A stretch of DNA of 64,000 bases, taken from contig NZ_CP047020.1 in assembly GCF_009796285.1 (NCBI RefSeq), positions 434,001 through 498,000 of the forward strand, read 5' to 3'. Source of the DNA: Streptomyces broussonetiae (GTDB taxonomy: Bacteria; Actinomycetota; Actinomycetes; Streptomycetales; Streptomycetaceae). The notes under the pieces are model-generated. The model did not search any database, was not told the origin of the DNA, and worked only from the letters and a program-made list of their open reading frames with translations. Both the position numbers and the translations under genes were made by a program. Within the stretch, counting starts at the first letter, position 1; each line of letters starts with the position of its first letter. Shown piece by piece: positions 28,512 through 37,207 of the stretch.

Positions 28512-29312
28512 GTGGCGAACCTGGTCTACAAGCGGGTCTCGACCGACCAGCAGTCGACCACCCGGCAGAACCTCGTCCTGGCCGAGGCCGGGATCGAGGA
28601 CCCGGTCGTCTTCGAGGAGGAACGGGGGCACTCCAGCCGCCTCCACCCCCTCCAACGGCGGAAGTTCGGCGAGCTGCTGGCGTACGCGCGGCCGGGCGAC
28701 ACCGTGCACATCTCCGAGATGTTCCGCCTCGTACGCGGCACCGGCCACATCCTCGACGTGCTCGACGTCCTCCACCACGACCAGCTGGCGCTGCGCATCC
28801 ACGACGGCGCGTTCTCCGCGATGGACCTCGCCGCCCGCCACCCGCGCACCGGCGAGCTGCTGTCCACCGTGAAGTTCATGGTGCAGACCCTCGCCGCCGG
28901 CGAACTCCAGCGCGAACTCACCTACGACGGACTGCGCGCCGCCGAGGCCAAGGGCAGCAAGGGCGGGCGCCGCCCCGCCGTCCCGGCCGACAGACTCGAA
29001 GACGTGCGCGCCGCGTACCTGGAGGGCCGCTCGATCGCAGCCCTCGCCCGTGACCACGGCGTCAGCCGCGGCGCGATCCGCACGGCCGTCGCCGACCTCC
29101 TGCCCGAGCACACCGCCATCGAGGAGGGCGCCCCCGCTCCGGAGCTGCCGGTCACCCTCGACATGCCGGGCAAGGTCGCCGACTTCCTCCGCACGTCCGG
29201 CCTGGAGGCCGCCGAGCGGGCCGGGCTCGACCAAGGGGTGACCGTACGGCGCGGCCAGGGCTACACCCTGCGCGTCACCGCCGTCCCCGCCGTACACCGC
29301 CGACTCATCCGC
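28512..29312 (+). CDS. Serine recombinase (Tn3-type resolvase), 3' end fused to other DNA
   Basis: From GTG 28512 the protein reads VANLVYKRVSTDQQSTTRQN, with the catalytic Ser in YKRVST, then GTGHILDVLDVLHHDQLALR and a helix-turn-helix near IAALARDHGVSRGAIRTAV. Resolvases cut and rejoin DNA at a res site to resolve transposition cointegrates. The catalytic and DNA-binding domains are complete. The native stop is lost: after RRLIRS (about 29312) the frame runs through an antisense transposase piece and continues to 29903. The protein may still be functional with an extra tail. Confidence 0.8.
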
Positions 29313-29762
29313 AGCGTCGTAGGCACGGACCTGGTTGGCGATGAGCGACCCGACGACGCAGAGGATGTCCGGCCAGTGCGTGGCGTTCCGCTTGAGGTTC
29401 ACCTTGCTGCAGGCGACGGCCTGAAGCGGCCCGTACCCGGCGGCCGGCGCTTGGCCGTCGGGCAGGTCGGCCCGCCAGAACCTCTGGTCCTGAAGATCGC
29501 GGAAGCGCGGGGCGAGGCGGAAGCCCAGCATCTTGTACAGGCCGAAGGCCATGTCCGAGTACGAGGCGTTGTCGGTCGCCACCATCTCCGGCTTCACCCC
29601 GCCGTCCAGGTTCAGCAGCGTGTCCAGCGTGTAGAGGCTGTCGCGCGGGGTGCCGCGCACGACCATCGCGCCGATCCCCGCGACCTGGTCATTGACAGCG
29701 TTGAGCCAGGTCACGCCGCGTTTGTAGCCGTAGCGAAGGGGGCGTGCTCACCGCACGGTCTC
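29313..29762 (-). pseudogene. Tn3-family transposase (TnpA) fragment
   Basis: The minus-strand frame reads TWLNAVNDQVAGIGAMVVRG, then LLNLDGGVKPEMVATDNASY, and ends near SLIANQVRAYD. This is the DDE core of Tn3 transposases, including DNASY with a catalytic Asp. The N-terminal 700 residues and the last 150, including the catalytic Glu, are missing. It abuts the resolvase 3' end, so both probably come from one collapsed Tn3-like transposon. Confidence 0.85.
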
Positions 29763-30171
29763 GGGCTCGGCACGCGGGCCGGGGACTCGCTTTCGGCTTC
29801 GCCGCCAACTGTCCGCGGCGCTGCGCGCCATCGTCGACTGCCTCACCTTGCACGGCGCGGTCATCCAGAGCGGCACCGAGTCCTACCACCTCGCCGACAC
29901 TAAGGTCCAGGCCCGGCAGGCTGTCGCCGGCTGGCCGGCGGCCTGGGGACTCATGGCCATGACGTGGCCGGGGCCATCCGAACCGGTGGTTCGCCAGGCG
30001 TAGGTGGGCCCGGCCCGCGCCGGGGATGGAGATGGCGCGGATCGGGCCGCAGAGACACGGTGCACGCGTGGTCTCGGCCGCTCAACGTGCATGACCGGGC
30101 CGAGGACACGGGCAGCGGCAATCCGACGACCCGCCTTCAGGACGGGCGGCGTGGCGCGGCGGTCTGCGTGT
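29763..30171 (+). other. Gene-poor stretch with a possible IstB remnant
   Basis: A plus-strand frame near 29827-29920 reads AIVDCLTLHGAVIQSGTESY and then HLADTKVQ, resembling the C-terminal end of IS21 helper ATPase IstB. Nothing else is recognisable, and 29990-30171 appears to be intergenic. Confidence 0.35.
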
Positions 30172-30987
30172 TCAGCCGATGGCTTCGCTCACCGGGGGAA
30201 GGTATCCGTGGCGCTGTCCGGTGGCGGTCGGGTGGTAGGACTCCCAGTCGTTCTTGATGCGCAGGATCCACTCGTTGGCGAGGCCGCCGGGATTGCAGAC
30301 TTCGTGTCCGCGGAACGCGCCGCGTACGTCGGCGAAGTGGAAGCCTGCCGCGTGCGCCTGGCGTTCGATCACCGCGTCGGCGTCGTCGGCCATCTTGTTC
30401 ATGCGCTCCCGGCGCGGCTTGGTGGCGGCCAGGCAGACGGTGGTGGCGTCGAACAGGTGTGGGTAGTCCGCTACGACCACGCGGGCGTGGGGGGCGTGGG
30501 CCCTGATGTCCCGGTAGGTGTCGGCGAGCCGCTGGGGCAGTTCGTGGTGGATGACCGACTCGGAGTGGTCGAGTGCCGCGTCGCACTTCTCGGCGTTGAC
30601 GGGCTGGAGGATGCAGCCGAGGATCACGCCCTCGAAGTCGGCGTCGTTGCCGCCGATGGTGATCGTGACGAGCGTGGTGTCGCGGTCGAGCGCGGCCACC
30701 TGCTCTGCGCGCACGTCGCCGGTGACGGCTCCGCCGCACGCGGCGTAGTGGAACGACTCGGGGTGGTGTTCGCGTGCCCACAGCGCGGGATAGGAGTTGG
30801 GGCTGCGGCGGCAGTAGTTGGACATGTCGTTGTCGCCGGCACCGGAACCGGAGGAGAACGAGTCGCCGAGCGCGACATAGTGCACGGATGAACGGGGCGC
30901 GGCGGAGGACGGCTCGATGGCGGCGGTGGAGGTGAGAGCGGTAGCCGCGATGAGCGCGGCCAGAGCGGCGAGGGGCTTGTGACGCAA
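30172..30987 (-). CDS. Secreted SGNH/GDSL hydrolase
   Basis: This 271-residue protein has a Sec signal peptide (LRHKPLAALAALIAATALTS, cleavage after about AAPRSS). It shows the GDSL block I ALGDSFSSGSG with the nucleophile Ser, block III IGGNDADF and a C-terminal YHPTATGQ with the catalytic His. Such enzymes are extracellular lipases or esterases. The start is TTG 30987 with AAGGGAG upstream; the longer in-frame ATG would bury the signal peptide. It stands alone. Confidence 0.9.
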   Translation of the reverse strand: MRHKPLAALAALIAATALTSTAAIEPSSAAPRSSVHYVALGDSFSSGSGAGDNDMSNYCRRSPNSYPALWAREHHPESFHYAACGGAVTGDVRAEQVAALDRDTTLVTITIGGNDADFEGVILGCILQPVNAEKCDAALDHSESVIHHELPQRLADTYRDIRAHAPHARVVVADYPHLFDATTVCLAATKPRRERMNKMADDADAVIERQAHAAGFHFADVRGAFRGHEVCNPGGLANEWILRIKNDWESYHPTATGQRHGYLPPVSEAIG

Positions 30988-31477
30988 CGGGTGCTCCCTT
31001 GGGCGTTGCCACGACACGCGAACGCGTATCGTGTTTGATCCGATACGGATCGTAAGGATCGTGGTGGGCGTCTTATAGGGCGTATTCGCCCGGCGCACGA
31101 AGTACGCGCTACCGCCACTGGGCTTTCACGCGCCCCTGAAGCAAGCGGTGTTCGACAACAGCGTCCGATGTGCAGCACTGCTCGGCGTGGCGCAGTGGTA
31201 ATCACGGTTCGGAGCGCAGAGACCGCTGGAGTGATGGTGGTGCACCGCGGGACTCCCGCCCCGCGGATGCTTGAGCAGGTCGGCGCTATTGCGTCCCTTC
31301 CTCAGGTCGGGTTGGGGAAGTGCCAGGTGGCGGCAGAACCGACCCAACCGCGTAGCGCCCTGCCGACCACCCGTTCGGAGGTCGCTGCCGGGCGCGAGCG
31401 GGCCGGGTCGGGTTTGTCTGGTTTGGTAACCGGCCGGCGCGCAAGAGCCCGGTCTGGCCCTTATGCGAGGAGAAACC

Positions 31478-31783
31478 GTGTCCCAGAGCATCAAGCAGTA
31501 CAAGGACGCGCACACCGTCATCTACGGCAGCACCAGCCTGGACCGTCACGTCACCGAGGAGCAGGCCGGCCACGCGGCCGCCTGGGAGGCCACCCAGAAG
31601 CTGAAGAAGTCCGGACAGCCGACCGACACCCAGAGCCTGGCCCACACTCTGGAGGCGCTGGCCCGCCAGCAGGCCGACCGGCTCGTGGTCGACTTCGGCC
31701 TGGACCACCTGGACGATGAGGAGGTCAAGCGCCACGCGGTGGCCGCAGCCGCGCGTATCGCCCCCGAGTTCGCCACCGCCTGA
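31478..31783 (+). CDS. Conserved hypothetical protein (101 aa)
   Basis: A GTG start follows GAGGAGAAACC, giving VSQSIKQYKDAHTVIYGSTS. The product is a soluble, helix-rich, histidine-containing protein with no domain I recognise. Its codon use and strong ribosome site suggest a real, expressed gene. It is followed within 12 bp by a strong hairpin terminator, so it is monocistronic. Confidence 0.7.
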   Translation: MSQSIKQYKDAHTVIYGSTSLDRHVTEEQAGHAAAWEATQKLKKSGQPTDTQSLAHTLEALARQQADRLVVDFGLDHLDDEEVKRHAVAAAARIAPEFATA

Positions 31784-31794
31784 CCGCGACGGCC

Positions 31795-31823
31795 CGCGCG
31801 CCGCCGGGTGCCGGCGGCGCGCG
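31795..31823 (+). terminator. Hairpin terminator
   Basis: CGCGCGCCGCCGG (31795-31807) pairs perfectly with CCGGCGGCGCGCG (31811-31823) around a 3-nt loop, 12 bp after the stop of the 101-aa gene. Confidence 0.8.
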
Positions 31824-31829
31824 CGGCTC

Positions 31830-32421
31830 CCGCCACCTTCGCCCCCTTCGGCTCTGTCTCGGCCGAAGGGGGCACCGTCGACCATGGGGCCTGGCCCTCT
31901 CGCGCAGGGCCAGAGGAGCCACCGGCCGGCAGCCTGATCAGCCAAGCAGTGTTGACCGAGGATGAAGCATCGGGGTGTGACCGTCATGGGCGGCCGCCTA
32001 CACGGCGAAACGTTATGCGGGGATTCAGCCGGACGATGGTCCCCCGCGTGTCCGGGCACGCCAGTCACCCCGATGGCGCCCACCGCCCTCACTGCCCCTG
32101 GCGACATTGAGCCGCGACGAACCGCTGACAGGCCCCGACCAGGTCCAAGAACTCCAGCGCGTGGTTGATCCGCCGCACGTCAGGCTCGAACGGGCCTACC
32201 GAGCCGGTGAGTTGCTGCTCGTCCGCCTCACGTAGCAGGCCGTGCCTGCTCGACTTGGACGTGGTTGACCTGATGCCGAGCCGTGTTGTCGGTCATGGCC
32301 TTGAAGGCGACCGAGGGGCGTCGCAGAAGGTCGGTCGCCACCTGGGCCGCGACCTGCTGGTCAACGACCAGGTCGCGCACGGCCTCGATCTACCACGGGC
32401 CGGGCCCCGAGGACGAGATCA
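31830..32421. other. Region without an intact gene
   Basis: One minus-strand stretch near 32100-32230 reads VGPFEPDVRRINHALEFLDL and then VGACQRFVAA, which looks like protein, but it has no start and no family I can name. The rest shows no recognisable coding or RNA feature. Confidence 0.35.
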
Positions 32422-32630
32422 TCAGAGGTCCAAGGATGGGTTCTTACAGGTGGTGTAGGTCCGGGTCACGCCCGGCGCGGTGGGGCTGGTCAGTGCGAAC
32501 GGGGCGGTGCGCGGTCCGACGAGCGGCCGACAGGACGGTCTGCGCGGCGCCCGCGCAGGTGTTGTGGCCGCTCGGGCAGTCCGGATGCGCCGGGGTGGTG
32601 TCGGTCAGGGATTCGTCCAGGCCTCGGGGT
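32422..32630 (-). pseudogene. PAP2/vanadium haloperoxidase C-terminal fragment
   Basis: The frame reads TPAHPDCPSGHNTCAGAAQT; after a shift it continues APFALTSPTAPGVTRTYTT to a stop at 32422. The P-S-G-H motif is the catalytic vanadate/phosphate site of this superfamily. Only about 65 residues remain. Its upstream edge overlaps the 3' end of the Rrf2 gene, which marks the left border of the sulfur island. Confidence 0.65.
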
Positions 32631-33063
32631 CCTCCGCGAGGCTCATAACCTCGTCGGGCAGCTTGGCCGCGGCCACGTGGGCCAGGGTGACCTCGCCGAG
32701 GATCTTGCGGACGTTGGCGCGTACAGCGATCCACAGCGGCAGCAGCGACTCCGCGGGACCGCAGTAGGAGAGCTCGGGTGGGCGCACTCCCCGCACCGAG
32801 ACCAGGGGGCCGTCCGCGACGCGGATGACGTCTGCGATGGCGATCGACTCCGCCGGGCGGGCGAGCCGGTAGCCGCCCTTGCCGCCCCGCTGACTGACCA
32901 CAAGACCGCCCCGGCGCAGGTCGCCGAGGATGCCCTCAAGGAATTTGTGCGGAATGCCCTGCGCCGCGGCGATCGCCTCGGCCTTGAGCGAGGCCCCGCT
33001 TCCTGCTGCGGCCAGCTCCAGTGCCGCCCGCACCGCATAATCCGCCCGCGCCGAGATACGCAT
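32605..33063 (-). CDS. Rrf2-family transcriptional regulator
   Basis: This 152-residue winged-helix regulator starts MRISARADYAVRAALELAAA and has the recognition helix near IPHKFLEGILGDLRRGGLV and the wing SQRGGKGGYRLA. It has only one cysteine (LSYCGPAE) where iron-sulfur Rrf2 proteins have three, so it resembles the cluster-free CymR type that controls cysteine metabolism. It is the last gene behind the DszC-like gene (55-bp gap), inside an organosulfur cluster, so sulfur-responsive control is a reasonable inference. The upstream ATG at 33078 is an alternative start. Confidence 0.88.
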   Translation of the reverse strand: MRISARADYAVRAALELAAAGSGASLKAEAIAAAQGIPHKFLEGILGDLRRGGLVVSQRGGKGGYRLARPAESIAIADVIRVADGPLVSVRGVRPPELSYCGPAESLLPLWIAVRANVRKILGEVTLAHVAAAKLPDEVMSLAEDPEAWTNP

Positions 33064-33118
33064 GCCGAGATTATCCATCAGTGTCGTATCGGCCCCCCTG
33101 CACGGGTCGCCCTCCCGG

Positions 33119-34342
33119 TCAGGCGGGAAGGGCGAAGGGTGGGTGCGCGCCGTTGAGGAAGTAGTCGCCCACCTCGCGCAGTCTGTGGGCGACCGGCTCG
33201 CGCAGGGTGTGTGTCCGGGCATTGCGCCAGAAGCGGTCGAAGCCGTGCCGCGCGGAGGCGGCGTCGGCGCCCATGACGTCCAGGGCACGGGTGGTGATCT
33301 CCTGCGCGGCCCGGGAGGCGGCGGACTCGGCCACGCTCGCGAGGACGGCGATCTCCGCGCACTCCTCGTCGTCGAGATCCTCGCCCTGTACGAGGCCGCG
33401 CACCAGGGCATCCACCGCCTGCTCGGCCAGGGCGGACGCGGCACGTGCGACGACGGTGAGCTCGCCGTACACGGTCAGCGCGTACGGACCTTGCGACGGG
33501 CTGTCCGGCCAGGGCTGAGGCGAGAAGGGCTGCCAGGGGGACCTCATGCCCCTTCCGCACTCGCGAACCTCGGCCAGCAGGCCCTCTGCCACGCCAAGAC
33601 AGAACTGGACGGAGACCAGACGCGCGGTCGGCGCGGCCAGAGAGGCGAAGGGTGACAGGACGCTCTCGTCCGGCGAGAGGGAGCCGAGCACATCGTCGGC
33701 CGCGACCCGCACGGAATTGAACTCCACGCCGCCACCGGCCGCCAGCCGCTGGCCGAAGGCGTCCCCGCTGCTGCCGCTCACGACGCCCGAGCGGGCGGGG
33801 TCGACCAGGACGGCGCACGGCTCACCGGTGCCGTACTTGGCGGCTCGAACCACCAGCCGGTCGGCGATCCCGACTCCGGTGGCATACCTCTGGTAGCCGT
33901 TGAGGAGATAGCCGCCCGACGTGGGGGTCAGGATGAGTGGTGGTTCATGTGAGGCGATACCGCCTCCCCAGAACCACTGGCCCGCCGTCGACTCCCCCTC
34001 GATGCGGGCGGCACGGGTGCGGTCGGCGAAGAACCGGGCGCTGCAGGACAGGAAGTAGTGGTTGCCCAGCAGATGGCCGATGGCCCCGTCGGCCGCGGCG
34101 ACGGTCCGGATGACCGCGTAGGCCGTGCGCCAGTCCCCGCCGCCGCCCCCGAGTTCGGCCGGGGCCGGCAGTGTCAGCAGTCCCGATTCACGCAACCGCG
34201 CCACCTCGTCGAGCGGTGCCTTGCCGGCCTGTTCGCGCTCGACGGCGTCCGTGGCCAGGTCGTCGGCCAACTCACGGGCTATGTGCAGCCAGTCGACCTG
34301 CCCGGCTCCCGCGTCGGTAGCCTCACCCGCCGTCACCGTCAT
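33119..34342 (-). CDS. DszC/SfnB-like flavin-dependent monooxygenase (acyl-CoA dehydrogenase fold)
   Basis: The 407-residue protein has the acyl-CoA dehydrogenase fold as used by DszC-type flavin monooxygenases, which oxidise thioethers or sulfones with FMNH2. Visible are LPAPAELGGGGGDWRTAYAV, GNHYFLSCSARFF in place of the usual dehydrogenase segment, and the C-terminal FWRNARTHTLREPVAHRL, typical of DszC/SfnB proteins. The catalytic Glu of true acyl-CoA dehydrogenases is not evident. A promoter-like TTGACC and an inverted repeat at 34527-34560 lie upstream. The sulfur substrate is unknown. Confidence 0.88.
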   Translation of the reverse strand: MTVTAGEATDAGAGQVDWLHIARELADDLATDAVEREQAGKAPLDEVARLRESGLLTLPAPAELGGGGGDWRTAYAVIRTVAAADGAIGHLLGNHYFLSCSARFFADRTRAARIEGESTAGQWFWGGGIASHEPPLILTPTSGGYLLNGYQRYATGVGIADRLVVRAAKYGTGEPCAVLVDPARSGVVSGSSGDAFGQRLAAGGGVEFNSVRVAADDVLGSLSPDESVLSPFASLAAPTARLVSVQFCLGVAEGLLAEVRECGRGMRSPWQPFSPQPWPDSPSQGPYALTVYGELTVVARAASALAEQAVDALVRGLVQGEDLDDEECAEIAVLASVAESAASRAAQEITTRALDVMGADAASARHGFDRFWRNARTHTLREPVAHRLREVGDYFLNGAHPPFALPA

Positions 34343-34526
34343 GCCCTCACCCGCTTCATCTGACTGCGACTGCGACCGTCGCTACAGCTCAGTGCTGTGG
34401 TCATGGCGTCTTCCTTCAGGGGACCGAGGACGACGCGGTGCCCGGCGAGGCGGCGTGGGAGTACAGCGGTGCGCAGTGACGCGTCGGCTTCCTCATCCTC
34501 ACTCTCCTCTTCGACCACGGTCAACA

Positions 34527-34560
34527 CTTTCCTAGTAATTCGATAGGAAAACTAGGAAAG
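34527..34560. promoter_or_regulatory. Inverted repeat upstream of the DszC-like gene
   Basis: CTTTCCTAGT (34527-34536) and ACTAGGAAAG (34551-34560) form a perfect 10-bp inverted repeat with a 14-bp AT-rich centre. On the minus strand, TTGACC (34519-34524), 18 bp and GAGGAT (34495-34500) follow directly, a plausible promoter. The position suits an operator, perhaps for the nearby Rrf2 protein. Confidence 0.55.
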
Positions 34561-34599
34561 CCCGGGGTCTTCCGGCTGATTCGCGCTCCCGGATGGCGA

Positions 34600-34811
34600 G
34601 TTCGCGATGGCGGGCGGCCGGCTGGTCGGCCCTGACCCGGGGGCTGCCGACCGCGCCGTGGAGGCGTTCGCGGAGCGTGGCGCCGCCGGACGGAGCCGGG
34701 ATCCTGCCGCGGCTGCGCCGGGACGACGAGGTCGAGGAAGTCGGCGAAGGTGCCGAGGGTGGCGGCGTAGGCGAATTGAAGCCCTCGAACCTCGGCGTCG
34801 TCGGCGATCAC
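34600..34811 (-). pseudogene. C-terminal relic of an NtaA/SnaA/DszA-type monooxygenase
   Basis: After the SsuD stop the minus strand reads VRGLQFAYAATLGTFADFLD and LVVP, then, after a frameshift near 34720, IPAPSGGATLRERLHGAVGS and a trailing QPAARHREL. These are the last two motifs (FxDxVVPxL, TLRExL) of the flavin monooxygenase family represented intact at 41923 and 59410. About 370 residues are missing. It shows that another monooxygenase once lay between SsuD and the DszC-like gene. Confidence 0.65.
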
Positions 34812-34819
34812 CTAGGTCA

Positions 34820-35977
34820 TCACGCGGTCCCGGCACCGGCGAAGGGGACCTGGGCGGCGGGGCCCACCTGCTGCCCGTACGGGTGCCTCCACAGACCCTG
34901 CGCCTGAAGCTTCGGCAGCACGCCCTCGCCGAACCAGTACGCCTCCTCCAGATGCGGATACCCGGAGAAGATGAACTCCTCGATGCCCAGGGCCGCGTAC
35001 TCCTTGATCCGCTCGGCGACCTCCTCGTGGCTGCCGACCAGAGCCGTGCCCGCGCCGCCGCGCACCAGGCCGATGCCCGCCCACAGGTTGGGGTGGATCT
35101 CCAGCCCGTCCCCGCTCCCGCCCCCGTGCAGGGCCAGCATCCGCTGCTGGCCCTCCGACTCGCTGCGGGCAAGCCCGGCCTGGACCTGCCGCACGGTCGC
35201 CGCGTCGAAGCCCGCCAGCAGCCGCTCCGCCTCGGCCCAGGCCTGCTCGGAGGTATCGCGGGTGATGACGTGCAGCCGGATGCCGAAGCGGACGCTGCGA
35301 CCCTCCTGCGCGGCGAGCCCTCTGATCCAGGCGATCTTCTCGGCGACCTGGGCCGGCGGCTCGCCCCAGGTGAGGTAGACGTCGACATGCCTGGCGGCGA
35401 CCTCTCCCGCGATGGGCGAGGAGCCCCCGAAGTACACCTCGGGAACGGGGTCGGGCAGCCGGGCGAGCCTGGCGTCCTCGACCCGGAGGTGCTCGCCGTG
35501 CAGATCGACGGTCTTGCCCTGCCACAGCCCCCGGACGATTTCCAGGAATTCGCCGGTACGGCGATACCGCGCGTCCTTGTCCAGGAAGTCGCCGTAGGCC
35601 CGCTGTTCGTGGCTCTCGCCGCCGGTTACGACGTTGAGCAGGAGCCGTCCGCCGGTCTGCCGCTGGAATGTGGAGGCCATCTGGGCCGCGAGCGTCGGCG
35701 AGACGAAGCCGGGGCGGAAGGCGACGAGGAACTTCAGGCGCTCGGTGTTCTGGCTGACCATGGCGGTGGTCAGCCAAGCGTCCTCGCACCACGCGCCGGT
35801 CGGCGTGAGCGCGCCGACGAAACCCAGGTCTTCGGCGGCGCGGGCGATCTGGCTCAGGTAGGCGACCGTCGGCGGCCGGTCCCGCCCGGACTCCGTGGCG
35901 GGGGTGCCGTGGCCGCCGCCGACGACGTGGCGGCTGTCGCCGTTGGTGGGCAGGAACCAGTGGAAGGTGAGGGACAC
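34820..35977 (-). CDS. ssuD: FMNH2-dependent alkanesulfonate monooxygenase
   Basis: SsuD splits alkanesulfonates into aldehyde and sulfite using FMNH2 and O2. The 385-residue TIM-barrel protein starts MSLTFHWFLPTNGDSR. It has the conserved Cys64 in GAWCEDAW, the NVVTGGESHEQRAYGDFLDK active-site loop and FGGSSPIAGEVAARHVD. The C-terminal FIFSGYPHLEEAYWFGEGVLP is typical of SsuD. It lies 33 bp downstream of the SfnB-type gene in one apparent transcript with the FMN reductase and SfnG. Confidence 0.95.
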   Translation of the reverse strand: MSLTFHWFLPTNGDSRHVVGGGHGTPATESGRDRPPTVAYLSQIARAAEDLGFVGALTPTGAWCEDAWLTTAMVSQNTERLKFLVAFRPGFVSPTLAAQMASTFQRQTGGRLLLNVVTGGESHEQRAYGDFLDKDARYRRTGEFLEIVRGLWQGKTVDLHGEHLRVEDARLARLPDPVPEVYFGGSSPIAGEVAARHVDVYLTWGEPPAQVAEKIAWIRGLAAQEGRSVRFGIRLHVITRDTSEQAWAEAERLLAGFDAATVRQVQAGLARSESEGQQRMLALHGGGSGDGLEIHPNLWAGIGLVRGGAGTALVGSHEEVAERIKEYAALGIEEFIFSGYPHLEEAYWFGEGVLPKLQAQGLWRHPYGQQVGPAAQVPFAGAGTA

Positions 35978-36010
35978 GTGGGGGCTCCGATCGGATTTCG
36001 TCAGCGTTCG

Positions 36011-37207
36011 TCAGAGGAGGCCGTGGCGGGGCGGCCTGGTGCCGCCCAGCACGTAGCGGCCGATGTGCTGGACCTTCCAGCGGGCCGGGTCGTGCAGGGT
36101 GTGGGTGCGCGCGTCGCGCCAATGGCGGTGCAGGCCCAGGGAGTCGAGCGCCGAGCGGGTGCCGGAGACCTCGAACAGGGCGCTGGCGACCTCCACGGCG
36201 GCCTCGGCCGCCGTCACTTTCGCGGTGGCCACCGCGATCGAGGCTTCGGCGGCCGAGTCGTCAGTCAAATCGGCGCGGGCGTCGTCTACCGCGCGGGCGG
36301 CCTCGCGGAGCAACGCTTGGGCAGCCCGTTGTCTGATCGCCAGTTCGCCGAACCGCTGGATCAGCAGCGGATCCTCCGCGGCGGTCGCGTGCCCTTCGGC
36401 AGCGCTCTCGAACCAGGGGCGACTCTTCGTACGGACGAACTCCACCGCCTCGGCCAGCGCCCCGGAGGCGATCCCGGCATCGATGGCCGCGTGCAGCAAC
36501 TGAGCTACCGCACCGTGGAGTTGGGGTCCCTGGAAGGTGAGATGGTGGGGCACCACGCGGTCGGCGGGCACGGGCACCGACTCCAGGCGGACGGTGCCGC
36601 TGGCGGTGGTGCGCTGTCCCATGCCGTCCCAGTCGTCCACGACCGTGAGGCCGGGCGCGTCGCGCGGTACGTACGCCACCTGCAGGGTGTCGTCCTCGGT
36701 GCGGGCGAGGACGGGGATCCAGTGGGCGAACAGCGCGCCCGTGGAGTAGTGCTTGACGCCGTCCAGGACGTACGACCCGTCCGGGAGCCGGGCGAGGCGG
36801 GTGCGGATGTCCTGGACGTGTTGGGTGCCCGCCTCGGACTGGGCGTTGCCGAACCGCCCGCCCGCCAGGACCTCGCCGAAGAAGAACTCCCGCTGCTCGT
36901 CGGTTCCCTGCCGGCGCAGCACGCCCACGTACACGAAGTGGCTCTGCGGGATCTGGGCCAGGCTGGCGTCGGCGGCGGCCAGCAGTCGGAAGATCTCGGC
37001 GAGCGTGTCCGCACGGATGTCCGCGCCGCCGAACCGGGCGGGCACGGTCACGGCGAGCAGCCCGGAGGCGGACAGCCGCTCCAGCTCCGCGTGCGGGAGC
37101 CTGCGCCGCGCGTCCCGCTCGGCGGCCCCCTTGCGGAAGTCCCCGGCCAGCTCCGCGGCCACGGCCAGGGCCTCGGCGTCGTCCGCGATGACGTGCGCGG
37201 CGCTCAT
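36011..37207 (-). CDS. SfnB-type sulfur-acquisition oxidoreductase (acyl-CoA dehydrogenase fold)
   Basis: The 398-residue protein matches the SfnB family. It has LAVTVPARFGGADIRADTLA, IPQSHFVYVGVLRRQGTDEQ, FGNAQSEAGTQHVQDIRTRL and the C-terminal LGLHRHWRDARTHTLHDPAR. SfnB-type flavoproteins are encoded with SfnG and are needed for growth on sulfones and related compounds; the exact reaction is not settled. The ATG at 37207 overlaps the FMN reductase stop by 4 bp (ATGA), so the two are coupled. Confidence 0.9.
   Translation of the reverse strand: MSAAHVIADDAEALAVAAELAGDFRKGAAERDARRRLPHAELERLSASGLLAVTVPARFGGADIRADTLAEIFRLLAAADASLAQIPQSHFVYVGVLRRQGTDEQREFFFGEVLAGGRFGNAQSEAGTQHVQDIRTRLARLPDGSYVLDGVKHYSTGALFAHWIPVLARTEDDTLQVAYVPRDAPGLTVVDDWDGMGQRTTASGTVRLESVPVPADRVVPHHLTFQGPQLHGAVAQLLHAAIDAGIASGALAEAVEFVRTKSRPWFESAAEGHATAAEDPLLIQRFGELAIRQRAAQALLREAARAVDDARADLTDDSAAEASIAVATAKVTAAEAAVEVASALFEVSGTRSALDSLGLHRHWRDARTHTLHDPARWKVQHIGRYVLGGTRPPRHGLL

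Noticed and set aside
34339..34527. 62-codon minus-strand frame before the DszC-like gene, considered as another leader peptide
   Set aside because: It has an RR..HRVVL stretch and a Cys, but not the RxH[VI]DL core, and it would start upstream of the proposed transcription start.
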